Virus record (IMG/VR): IMGVR_UViG_3300047564_002270
Location: 1-64,000 of that record
DNA length: 64,000 nt
Strand: one strand, 5' to 3'
Source: a virus
Shown here: piece after piece, positions 33,301 through 39,603 of the stretch
Position numbering within the stretch: position 1 is the first letter of the stretch
Layout: each line of letters starts with the position of its first letter
Position numbers and translations under genes: made by a program
The notes under the pieces: generated by a model
Seen by the model: only the letters and a program-made list of their open reading frames with translations
Database searches by the model: none
What the model was told of the DNA's origin: nothing

Positions 33301-33332
33301 GTAGACCTTATAAATAAAATAAATAGGTCTAC
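33301..33332 (+). promoter_or_regulatory. Hairpin with a late promoter in its loop (HNH 1)
   Basis: 8-bp stem GTAGACCT (33301-33308) / AGGTCTAC (33325-33332). The loop begins exactly with TATAAATA (33309-33316). Read-through RNA would fold and hide the AGGT region 5 nt before the ATG. RNA started at the late promoter (about 33322) would lack the 5' arm and stay open. The same scheme is known for T4 gene e and I-TevI. Confidence 0.72.
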
Positions 33333-33336
33333 TAAA

Positions 33337-33771
33337 ATGAAGTGTAAGAATTGTGGAAAAGAGCATACTCCATCTAGAAATAGTATAGGAGTATATTGTG
33401 GAAACAAATGTCAACATGAGTTTCAAAAAAAACAAAGGATTTCTGATTGGTTATCTGGTGGGAAACTTCCAGGTAGGGGGGCATTAATTGAATACCTATC
33501 CGAAAATTTGGGTGGGTATAAATGTTCTACATGTGGTATTTCAGAATGGAATAATCTTCCTATTTCATTAGAAATAGACCACATAAATGGAAATCCACAT
33601 GATGATAGTTATGTAAATCTTCGTCTTATATGCCCCAATTGCCATTCCCAAACTCCTACTTTTAAAGGTAAAAACAAAGGGAATGGAAGAATTTCCTTAA
33701 TAGAAAGGAGGCGAGAAGATTATCATAGACAAAAACCGCCCGTTAAGCATTGTGGTGATGCAGCAGTTTAG
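33337..33771 (+). CDS. HNH homing-type endonuclease 1
   Basis: 144 residues from ATG 33337. An N-terminal zinc finger (CKNCGKEH and YCGNKC) is followed by a second Cys pair (CSTCGIS), and then the HNH core LEIDHINGNPHDDSYVNLRL with CPNCHS (about residues 78-108). The C-terminus is basic. The last codons and stop lie inside tRNA-Thr (the TAG is in the anticodon arm), so the gene ends within a tRNA gene. It lies between tRNA-His and tRNA-Thr, downstream of a hairpin-enclosed late promoter, and is probably a mobile homing endonuclease. Confidence 0.87.
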   Translation: MKCKNCGKEHTPSRNSIGVYCGNKCQHEFQKKQRISDWLSGGKLPGRGALIEYLSENLGGYKCSTCGISEWNNLPISLEIDHINGNPHDDSYVNLRLICPNCHSQTPTFKGKNKGNGRISLIERRREDYHRQKPPVKHCGDAAV

Positions 33772-33808
33772 TAAACTGCAGAGAACAGTTCAATTCTGTT
33801 ATCGGGCT
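33738..33808 (+). tRNA. tRNA-Thr(AGT)-like gene
   Basis: Acceptor GCCCGTT / ATCGGGC has one T-T mismatch. D-stem GCAT / ATGC, anticodon stem GCAGT / ACTGC with loop TTAGTAA, T-arm AACAG / CTGTT. An A34 anticodon (AGT) is unusual in bacteria. The 5' half overlaps the HNH 1 coding region. Confidence 0.7.
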
Positions 33809-33880
33809 TCTGAGGTCGCCAAGCGGTAAGGCAGCGGGTTTTGGTCCCGCCATTCGTGGGTTCGAATCCTACCCTCAGAA
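33809..33880 (+). tRNA. tRNA-Gln(TTG)
   Basis: Acceptor TCTGAGG / CCTCAGA, anticodon stem GCGGG / CCCGC with loop TTTTGGT, T-arm GTGGG / CCTAC. It abuts tRNA-Thr with no spacer. Confidence 0.91.
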
Positions 33881-33883
33881 CCT

Positions 33884-33955
33884 GTTGGGTTGGTGCAATT
33901 GGTAGCATCTCGGTCTCCAAAACCGAAGATCAGAGTTCAAGTCTCTGGCCCTTCG
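33884..33955 (+). tRNA. tRNA-Trp(CCA) with a weakened acceptor stem
   Basis: Anticodon stem TCGGT / ACCGA with loop CTCCAAA and T-arm CAGAG / CTCTG are good, and CCA is encoded. The acceptor GTTGGGT / GCCCTTC has T-T mismatches at pairs 2-71 and 3-70, so function is doubtful. Confidence 0.72.
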
Positions 33956-33960
33956 CCAAT

Positions 33961-34032
33961 ACCCTGGTAACTCAGTGGAAGAGTGCTTCGCTACGAACGA
34001 AGAAGACGGGGGTTCAAATCCCTCTCAGGGTG
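33961..34032 (+). tRNA. tRNA-Arg(ACG)
   Basis: Acceptor ACCCTGG / TCAGGGT, anticodon stem CTTCG / CGAAG with loop CTACGAA, T-arm GGGGG / CCCTC. Second Arg isoacceptor in the array. Confidence 0.91.
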
Positions 34033-34033
34033 C

Positions 34034-34062
34034 TTGACAAATTCTTAAGAGTTTGTTACTAT
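34034..34062 (+). promoter_or_regulatory. Sigma70-like promoter within the array
   Basis: TTGACA (34034-34039) directly after tRNA-Arg, 17-bp spacer, TACTAT (34057-34062). Confidence 0.7.
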
Positions 34063-34067
34063 ATAAA

Positions 34068-34222
34068 GAGATAGAGGTTAAGTCCCTGTTACATCCTTAT
34101 GAGGTGTATCACACTTAATCCATCAAACGTAGGAAGTGCAATCCCTCTCGCTGGTTAATGCTAGATGAAGGATAAGGTGATTTTGTCCGCACATAGAAAT
34201 CCCTCCTACCACCACAAATATT
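34068..34222 (+). ncRNA. Structured non-coding RNA candidate with its own promoter
   Basis: AGAGG (34073-34077) pairs with CCTCT (34144-34148). GGTTAAGT (34076-34083) pairs with ACTTAATC (34113-34120). ACATCCT (34091-34097) pairs with AGGTGT (34102-34107) with a bulge. CCTTAT (34095-34100) is complementary to ATAAGG (34172-34177) and may form a tertiary or alternative pair. No ORF; class unknown. Confidence 0.48.
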
Positions 34223-34259
34223 GGTAGATACGCTTATAAATAATACTAGCAAGTTTACC
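34223..34259 (+). promoter_or_regulatory. Hairpin with a late promoter in its loop (HNH 2)
   Basis: Stem GGTAGAT (34223-34229) / GTTTACC (34253-34259), then GCT / AGC. The loop begins with TATAAATA (34235-34242). The hairpin ends 3 nt before ATG 34263. Same layout as HNH 1. Confidence 0.68.
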
Positions 34260-34262
34260 ATT

Positions 34263-34730
34263 ATGAGAAAAAGAGCAGATTTAGATAATAACAAAGAATA
34301 TATTATAAAATCTTTGTTGAGTGGAGAAAAATCTCCAACGGATGTCTGTGTTGAATTTAATTGCAAATACGATACTCTTCGTGCCAGAACAAAAGAGTGG
34401 ATTCCAAATTATAAACCAGACTATACTTCAAAGATAAGAACTTGTGGTGGACAAAATAAACATCTTTCTTTGGAACAATATTATCTACATAAAAATAAAA
34501 AATGTAAAAGGTCTATTTTACATAGATTACTTGTAGAAGAAAGGGGTGATTTTTGTTCTGAATGTGGAGTTTCTTCTACTTGGAATGGTAAAGATTTAAG
34601 ATTACAAGTTGACCATATAAATGGAGAATGTTATGATAATAGACCTTGTAATTTAAGATTACTTTGTCCAAACTGTCATTCGCAGACAGAAACATTCTCA
34701 TCAAAACAATCATTAGCGAGAGTGGTGTAA
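34263..34730 (+). CDS. HNH homing-type endonuclease 2
   Basis: 155 residues from ATG 34263. An N-terminal helix-turn-helix-like segment (IIKSLLSGEKSPTDVCVEF) may bind DNA. A Cys pair (CSECGVS) and the HNH core QVDHINGECYDNRPCNLRLL with CPNCHSQ follow (about residues 100-140). The core is close to HNH 1, so the two are relatives. The last codons and the stop lie inside tRNA-Leu(TAG). It is preceded by a hairpin with a late promoter. Confidence 0.87.
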   Translation: MRKRADLDNNKEYIIKSLLSGEKSPTDVCVEFNCKYDTLRARTKEWIPNYKPDYTSKIRTCGGQNKHLSLEQYYLHKNKKCKRSILHRLLVEERGDFCSECGVSSTWNGKDLRLQVDHINGECYDNRPCNLRLLCPNCHSQTETFSSKQSLARVV

Positions 34731-34797
34731 TTGGTAGCCACGTTGCTCTTAGAAAGCAATGCTGAAAAGTGTAAGGGTTCGAGTCCCTTCTCTCGCA
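34716..34797 (+). tRNA. tRNA-Leu(TAG)
   Basis: Class II: acceptor GCGAGAG / CTCTCGC, anticodon stem TTGCT / AGCAA with loop CTTAGAA, variable arm, T-arm AAGGG / CCCTT. Its first 15 nt overlap the HNH 2 ORF. Confidence 0.92.
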
Positions 34798-34798
34798 C

Positions 34799-34827
34799 TT
34801 GACAATCAAACTAAAATAGTTTATGAT
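34799..34827 (+). promoter_or_regulatory. Sigma70-like promoter upstream of tRNA-Gly
   Basis: TTGACA (34799-34804), 17-bp spacer, TATGAT (34822-34827). GACAATCA and TGATTGTC also make the promoter an inverted repeat. Confidence 0.82.
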
Positions 34828-34837
34828 TGTCTTATAA

Positions 34838-34909
34838 GCGGAGTTAGTTCAGCGGTAGAACGCTATCCTTCCAAGTTAGATGTCGTCGGTTCGATTCCGA
34901 TACTCCGCT
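34838..34909 (+). tRNA. tRNA-Gly(TCC)
   Basis: Acceptor GCGGAGT / ACTCCGC, loop CTTCCAA, T-arm GTCGG / CCGAT. One mismatch in the anticodon stem (CTATC / GTTAG). Confidence 0.88.
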
Positions 34910-34929
34910 CTGAACCTTCGGGTTCTTAT

Positions 34930-35002
34930 TGCCCTATAGCTCAATTGGCAGAGCACGGAGCTGTTAACTCTGGGGTTCTTGGTTCGAGTCCAAGTGGGGC
35001 AG
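34930..35002 (+). tRNA. tRNA-Asn(GTT)
   Basis: Acceptor TGCCCTA / TGGGGCA, anticodon stem CGGAG / CTCTG with loop CTGTTAA, T-arm CTTGG / CCAAG. A small GAACC-TTCG-GGTTC hairpin lies just upstream. Confidence 0.91.
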
Positions 35003-35157
35003 TTGGAAGGTCTGGAAATTTTCGGATCTTCCTCTAAATCCTAAAGTCTAGAATTTAGGTCGGGGACTTGATCACCCCCGTTCGGATAGGTAAGGAAAGT
35101 AAAAGGAGCATGGGCACCCTCTTTGCGGGGGAGATACCGCACCTGCCTTATCCTTAA
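35003..35157 (+). ncRNA. Highly structured non-coding RNA candidate
   Basis: Successive stems: GGAAG (35005-35009) / CTTCC (35028-35032); CCTAAA (35040-35045) / TTTAGG (35054-35059); CGGGG (35061-35065) / CCCCG (35076-35080); and GGATA (35084-35088) / TATCC (35149-35153) enclosing GCGG (35125-35128) / CCGC (35137-35140). No ORF. It lies where T4 encodes stable RNAs C and D, near the end of the tRNA array. Confidence 0.5.
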
Positions 35158-35229
35158 CCTCTGGTAGTCTATTGGTAAGGACAGGCGGACAACGCACTTG
35201 GAAACTAGGTTCGATTCCTAGACAGAGGT
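35158..35229 (+). tRNA. Degenerate tRNA-like gene, anticodon arm not standard
   Basis: The D-arm (GTCT / GGAC) and T-arm (CTAGG-TTCGATT-CCTAG) are good, and the acceptor CCTCTGG / ACAGAGG pairs except the last position. The anticodon region (GGCGGACAACGCACTTG) cannot form a normal 5-bp stem with U33. Probably a pseudo-tRNA or an unusual one; identity unassigned. Confidence 0.6.
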
Positions 35230-35232
35230 CAC

Positions 35233-35304
35233 GGGCGATTAACTCAGCGGTAGAGTGCCTCCTTTACACGGAGATGGTCACTGGTTCGAATCCAGTATCG
35301 CCCA
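35233..35304 (+). tRNA. tRNA-Val(TAC)
   Basis: Acceptor GGGCGAT / ATCGCCC, loop TTTACAC, T-arm ACTGG / CCAGT. Last tRNA of the main array. Confidence 0.91.
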
Positions 35305-35315
35305 TAAGAAATGAA

Positions 35316-35347
35316 AAAACCTCAGGAGCGGCCACCCCTGAGGTTTT
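35316..35347 (+). terminator. Terminator of the tRNA array
   Basis: AAAACCTCAGG (35316-35326) / CCTGAGGTTTT (35337-35347), GC-rich loop. Confidence 0.9.
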
Positions 35348-35437
35348 ATTTTGACCACACACGTCCCGTTGAGGACATACGTATTTATACAATTTGAAAC
35401 AAATTAATCGTTTAAATTATTAAGGAGTTATAAAGTA

Positions 35438-35445
35438 TATAAATA
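35438..35445 (+). promoter_or_regulatory. T4-like late promoter with a 300-nt leader
   Basis: TATAAATA. The next convincing start codon is at 35746. The leader holds hairpins: GAGGA-GCAA-TCCTC (35453-35466), TCCTA / TAGGA, and CAGAG / CTCTG. Confidence 0.65.
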
Positions 35446-35745
35446 AAATCAAGAGGAGCAATCCTCAGAGTTAGAGACAGCAGACGTATTACTCAGTGAT
35501 TCCTTTTTTGGTTCACTCATTAATGCTTCATTGGGTCTCCTAGATTTTCTTAGGAAAGTCTAAATCACACACGTCACGTATCTCTAACAGGAGATATGTT
35601 CAATCCCGAAGAGAAGTATTCCCAGAGGACTCGGCCAAAGTTCTCTGAGGCAAGGATTCTTCTGGCAATATGTCAGGGAAGGATTGTGCATATCTCTCCA
35701 AAATTACTTATATACACTTTCTTTCCCTTACGGAGAATAAAAAAA

Positions 35746-36648
35746 ATGGCTGATGTAACCGCTTACATGGGTGTAGACCCAGCACTTGCAGATATTCGCA
35801 GAGAAGGTTCTGTAGAGCGTGGAGAAATCCGCTACGATGTTGCTACTCGTGCTGGCGACATTCGTAGAGAAACCGCAGAAGGTATTAGCGAAGTTCGTTA
35901 TGACGTTGCTACCCGCACTGCTGACAACCGTTATGCTAATGCAATCGGTCAAAGCGACATTCGTAAAGAGCAAGCAATCGGTTTTGGTGATACCAGATAC
36001 GCTATTGCTGAGCACTCAGAAGCAACCAACCGTGACGTTTTAACAAGTGGTTTCAATACCAATGTTAAAGTAGACGAAGCTGCTGACAAAATTCAGCAAA
36101 GAGCTGCTGACTTCTACATTGCTGGTCAAGCAAGAGATTTTGATAACTCCCGTGATCTTGCTGCTCTGAAGGCATTCACAGATATGTCTTCTCAAAAACT
36201 CAGCAGTGAGATCCTTCTTGCTACTGAGAAGGCTGCTACTGCTAATGCTCTTGCGTCTGAAAAAGTTGCTGCTGCTGTAGCACTTGAGTCAGCAAGATTA
36301 GGCACTGCTGTAGCACTGGGTCAGTCACAAATCAGCAAAGAAGTTGCTGAAAGTAAGTATGACCTCAGTAAGCAAATGGCTTATGAGAATGAGAAGACCC
36401 GTGACCTCATCAACGACCTCAAGAACTCTGACCTTAACCGTCAGCTCATTGAGCGTAATAGTGATATTAACTATTATCGCCAAGATTGCAATCGTTGGGA
36501 AGGTCTGTATGGCAATGGCCAGTTTGCTCAACTTGCTTCACAAATCAATGCTCTGCAGTCAAACTTAGCAGAAACTCGCCAGGGTCTCTATAACTTTGGA
36601 ACCATGGCTGGTGTAGGTCAATCCTCAAACCAAAATCAGGTTCGCTGA
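35746..36648 (+). CDS. Repetitive coiled-coil virion protein candidate
   Basis: 300 residues from ATG 35746, which has GGAG about 10 nt upstream. The frame stays open back to 35596, but that part has no ribosome site and poor composition. The N-terminal half repeats units such as DIRREG, EIRYDVATR and DIRKEQAIG about every 14-17 residues, a heptad-like helical repeat. The middle is Ala/Ser/Glu-rich helix, and the C-terminal part is Asn/Gln-rich. It looks like a fibrous or whisker-type structural protein. It is expressed from a late promoter through a long structured leader. Confidence 0.65.
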   Translation: MADVTAYMGVDPALADIRREGSVERGEIRYDVATRAGDIRRETAEGISEVRYDVATRTADNRYANAIGQSDIRKEQAIGFGDTRYAIAEHSEATNRDVLTSGFNTNVKVDEAADKIQQRAADFYIAGQARDFDNSRDLAALKAFTDMSSQKLSSEILLATEKAATANALASEKVAAAVALESARLGTAVALGQSQISKEVAESKYDLSKQMAYENEKTRDLINDLKNSDLNRQLIERNSDINYYRQDCNRWEGLYGNGQFAQLASQINALQSNLAETRQGLYNFGTMAGVGQSSNQNQVR

Positions 36649-36666
36649 TTATTCATAGTTAAACTT

Positions 36667-36692
36667 GGGAGGGAAATATTCCCTCCCTTATT
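36667..36692 (+). terminator. Terminator-like hairpin
   Basis: GGGAGGGAA (36667-36675) / TTCCCTCCC (36679-36687) followed by TTATT. Confidence 0.7.
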
Positions 36693-36707
36693 ACAGGAGA
36701 ATTAACT

Positions 36708-37313
36708 ATGTCTATGGATGATTATGATAGACAACTTATAGAGCTAAATGCTCTTCTTACTGCTGCCAGAAGTCACGGAACCCAAGAGCAGGTGGATTTT
36801 GCTTTGCAAAATATTCAAAAGGCCCTGGGAAATGAGACTCCAAACGGTGGAACAAACATTTCTAATATTACTGTAAATGTCGAAGATGATGATTGCGATG
36901 ATGTGTGCCCACCTGGTCCTCCTGGGCCACCTGGGCCTCCTGGTCCTCCAGGTGAACCAGGACCTCCCGGTCCTCCAGGTGAGCAGGGACCTCCTGGTCC
37001 TCAAGGACCGATAGGAATTTGCAGTTGTAAATGCTCCACACGCCTTGTAACTACCAATTACACGGCAACCTGTGATGATTACTATATTGGAGTTAAATCT
37101 GATGGTCCAGTGACGATTTCACTGCCAGAAGAATGTACCGATTGCTGCGAATTAATTATCAAAGCAGAAATGGGACCTCCTCTTGGAAATAGGAAAGTTA
37201 CTGTTCAGGCAACAGGTGCCAGTTATATTGATGGCACAGACAAATATGTTATAGAAGTCCCGTATCAATCTGTGAATATTATTTGTAGAGATGGAGATTG
37301 GCACATCATCTAA
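36708..37313 (+). CDS. Collagen-like repeat protein with a C-terminal head domain
   Basis: 201 residues. A helical N-terminus (1-45) is followed by an acidic segment and about 12 G-X-Y triplets ([16 protein letters not shown] and onward, about 66-103), which should form a collagen-like triple helix. Cys clusters flank it (CDDVCP and CSCKCS). The C-terminal domain (about 112-201, ending [18 protein letters not shown]) is homologous to the end of the next protein. It is probably a trimeric fiber with a receptor- or sugar-binding tip. An AGGAG ribosome site precedes the ATG. Confidence 0.78.
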   Translation: MSMDDYDRQLIELNALLTAARSHGTQEQVDFALQNIQKALGNETPNGGTNISNITVNVEDDDCDDVCPPGPPGPPGPPGPPGEPGPPGPPGEQGPPGPQGPIGICSCKCSTRLVTTNYTATCDDYYIGVKSDGPVTISLPEECTDCCELIIKAEMGPPLGNRKVTVQATGASYIDGTDKYVIEVPYQSVNIICRDGDWHII

Positions 37314-37322
37314 GGAGAAAAA

Positions 37323-37934
37323 ATGGCTTACTTAGCACAACCTACCTCAAAGACAGAATATGGTGTTGTGGGTGTTGGTAGTTTTATCAATGTTCTTGAT
37401 GGGTTTATTTCTTTAGAACAAGATGTATCACCTACTAGTGTTGTATCTTTTTCTCAGGTTAATGTTGGAAATAAAGATGTAGTTACTTCAGTAAATCCAG
37501 TTGCTGGAGATGGCATCTCAATTACCGATTTAGTTTCGATAGGAAACACAGTTGGATTTGCGGTTTCAAATATAGGTGTTCTATCTTTATCTGCCGGTTC
37601 TGGAATTTCAATTTCCAATACCACCGGAAATATTACAATCTCGGCATCTGGTGCAGACCTGATTGCTACGATTGGAGTTACTGGTGCTTATACTGCAACT
37701 GCAAGTGATGAATATATTGGCGTTTTCAGTGCCTCTGCAGTCACAATTACTCTTCCCATTGGAATTACTGGAAGAGTTTATACAATTAAAGATGAATATG
37801 GTCAGGGATCTGGAAAGATTACAATTAAACCTTCTGGAGCAGAAAAGGTTGATAATTCAAATACTTATGTAATATCGGTGCCGTATCAATCGGTATCGGT
37901 GGTATTTCGTGGCGGACAATGGAGAATTATTTAA
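37323..37934 (+). CDS. Beta-rich fiber or adhesin-like protein
   Basis: 203 residues, Gly/Ser/Thr/Val-rich, with short beta-strand repeats in the N-terminal 120 residues. The C-terminal domain (YTATASDEYIGVFS ... VPYQSVSVVFRGGQWRII) matches the collagen-like protein just upstream, so the two share a tip domain and probably interact or serve as alternatives. The last 16 nt overlap the protease gene. Confidence 0.7.
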   Translation: MAYLAQPTSKTEYGVVGVGSFINVLDGFISLEQDVSPTSVVSFSQVNVGNKDVVTSVNPVAGDGISITDLVSIGNTVGFAVSNIGVLSLSAGSGISISNTTGNITISASGADLIATIGVTGAYTATASDEYIGVFSASAVTITLPIGITGRVYTIKDEYGQGSGKITIKPSGAEKVDNSNTYVISVPYQSVSVVFRGGQWRII

Positions 37935-38680
37935 ATCTAAACTTTAAAGTCAGAAAATCACCTTCGGAAGAAAGTGATCTAATCTATAAGAGCGATAATA
38001 CAAAATGTATTCAAGAAATCGCTGACCTAAGACAGTGGGATACTCTTGTAGAAAATCAGGGAACCTTAAGTGCTTGTAGTGGTTCTGCCATTACAAGTGC
38101 CTATGAACTGATGGTAAAGCAATTGTATCCAGAACAGTCTGTGGAATTAAGTGATTTGTTTGTTTATTACAATGCTCGCTTGAATGAAGGAACAGTCAAT
38201 CGGGATATTGGAATTTACGTTAAGACTGGTATGAGTGTTCTAAAAGAATATGGTGTTTGCTCTGAAGATCTATGGCCTTATGATTTAGAAATGTGGGATG
38301 ATAAACCTCCCAATATTGCTTATGATGATGCTGAAAAAAGAAAAATTTTACAGTATCAAAAAGTAACCAGCACATATTATCTCACTGAAGTGTTGAGTGA
38401 CAACAAACCAGTTGTTTTCGGTATGGAAATATATGATAGTTTTATGGAATTAGATAACCGTATTTCGACTGTGCCATTCCCTTCACGTAAGGAAAAAAGT
38501 CAAGGTGGACACGCAATGTGTATGGTTGGTTACGACCTAGAAAAAAGACTTTTTCTTGCGAAGAATAGTTTTGGAACCAATTGGGGAATGGAAGGGTATT
38601 GTTGGGTCCCTTTTGATTACCTTAAACAGGAAGGATACGATGCGTGGATATTTGATATTCCACCCCAAGTAGGAACCTAA
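37919..38680 (+). CDS. Papain-like (C1 family) cysteine protease
   Basis: 253 residues. All C1 landmarks are present: the oxyanion Gln with the catalytic Cys in NQGTLSACSGSA (Q47, C53), the His in GGHAMCMVGYD (H198), and the Asn in AKNSFGTNWG (N216). There is no obvious signal peptide or propeptide. It is co-transcribed with fiber-like and Tyr-rich genes, so it may be virion-borne or act on virion or host surface proteins. Proteases of this class are unusual in T4-like phages. Confidence 0.85.
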   Translation: MENYLNLNFKVRKSPSEESDLIYKSDNTKCIQEIADLRQWDTLVENQGTLSACSGSAITSAYELMVKQLYPEQSVELSDLFVYYNARLNEGTVNRDIGIYVKTGMSVLKEYGVCSEDLWPYDLEMWDDKPPNIAYDDAEKRKILQYQKVTSTYYLTEVLSDNKPVVFGMEIYDSFMELDNRISTVPFPSRKEKSQGGHAMCMVGYDLEKRLFLAKNSFGTNWGMEGYCWVPFDYLKQEGYDAWIFDIPPQVGT

Positions 38681-38681
38681 A

Positions 38682-38831
38682 ATGTACGACTATTACCGAC
38701 CCTATGACTACTACCGTCCGTATGGATATGGATATCATAGGTATTATGATTCTTGTTGTTATAGACCTTGGTATTATGGACCATATTCGTATAGTTCATA
38801 TCCTTTTTATCCTTACAGACCTTATTACTAA
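38682..38831 (+). CDS. Tyrosine-rich small protein 1
   Basis: 49 residues, of which about 23 are Tyr, with Pro, Arg and Gly (YDYYRPYDYYRPYGYG and similar repeats) and a Cys-Cys pair. It starts 1 nt after the protease stop. The composition suggests an adhesive or aggregation-prone surface peptide. The same style continues in the next protein. Confidence 0.62.
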   Translation: MYDYYRPYDYYRPYGYGYHRYYDSCCYRPWYYGPYSYSSYPFYPYRPYY

Positions 38832-38851
38832 CAATTTAAATGGAGGAAATT

Positions 38852-39121
38852 ATGTTCACCCCCTACTATCCCTATAATAGGAATTATTATCAACCTTATA
38901 TGCCATATAGGCCCTATAGTCCTTATAATGGTTATTATCCAATATCTTCTTATAACTACATGAGAAATCAAATAGCTCAGAACTATCAGAGCATTTATAA
39001 CAGTGGATATATGACTGATGTCATTCAAAGTTCTGATATTAATCAAGTTGGTGCTGGATGTACAGTACCAATTCCTGGAGAACCTCCAGTTCCCCCGATA
39101 GAACCAATTCCAGTTATTTGA
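38852..39121 (+). CDS. Tyrosine/proline-rich protein 2
   Basis: 89 residues from ATG 38852, with a TGGAGG ribosome site ending 5 nt before it. The N-terminal 45 residues are Tyr/Pro/Asn-rich (YYPYNRNYYQPYMPYRPY); the rest is a normal soluble stretch ending in Pro-rich PVPPIEPIPV. Function unknown. Confidence 0.65.
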   Translation: MFTPYYPYNRNYYQPYMPYRPYSPYNGYYPISSYNYMRNQIAQNYQSIYNSGYMTDVIQSSDINQVGAGCTVPIPGEPPVPPIEPIPVI

Positions 39122-39134
39122 AAGGTGATCTATT

Positions 39135-39557
39135 ATGGGATTTGGTATAACGAATAAACAAATTGCAGTTCTTGAATCTAGATTTCAATTTTATGAAAAT
39201 CTATCAAAAGAAATGTTGTACAAGTTAGAAAAAGCAGTAGATAGGATTACCGAGAGTAATCATACTGTTGCTATTATTCTTGAACGGCATGAAAATAGAT
39301 TAGACAGTACCGCACAATCAACTGAGTTAATTATCAAAATGATTGATGAGGTGCGTAAATCTGTTGATAAAAAAATAAATTTAGTTGAAAAAAAGATTGA
39401 AGATGTTTCTAGAATAAAATGGATGATTGTTGGTGTTGGAATGGCATCGGCAATTCTAGCAACTTCAATTTCTACTTTGGCATCTGGATGGTGGACTCCA
39501 GGTGAATTGGGATACAAAATGCAACACAAGTACGTTCCAACAGAAAAATCAAAATAA
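39135..39557 (+). CDS. Coiled-coil membrane-anchored protein, paralog B
   Basis: 140 residues. A long coiled coil (about 8-95) is followed by one membrane segment (VGVGMASAILATSISTLAS) and GWWTPGELGYKM. The segment from IKWM to WWTP is shared with the protein at 22961. AAAGGTG ribosome site 6 nt upstream. It could link the inner membrane to another envelope layer; this is inference. Confidence 0.7.
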   Translation: MGFGITNKQIAVLESRFQFYENLSKEMLYKLEKAVDRITESNHTVAIILERHENRLDSTAQSTELIIKMIDEVRKSVDKKINLVEKKIEDVSRIKWMIVGVGMASAILATSISTLASGWWTPGELGYKMQHKYVPTEKSK

Positions 39558-39579
39558 CGTAGCACCATCAGTTGCTTGA

Positions 39580-39587
39580 TATAAATA
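39580..39587 (+). promoter_or_regulatory. T4-like late promoter
   Basis: TATAAATA, 16 nt before ATG 39604 (dps-like). Confidence 0.72.
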
Positions 39588-39603
39588 ATAACAAAAAAGT
39601 ATA

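Noticed and set aside
33841-34074. Plus-strand ORF across tRNA-Gln, Trp and Arg
   Set aside because: It is made only of tRNA sequence; the tRNA folds explain it.
34759-35037. 92-codon ORF across tRNA-Leu, Gly and Asn
   Set aside because: Same reason; no ribosome site and covered by three good tRNAs.
35596-35745. N-terminal extension of the repetitive protein from ATG 35596
   Set aside because: The segment has poor coding character and the GGAG-preceded ATG at 35746 begins the repeats. Kept as leader.
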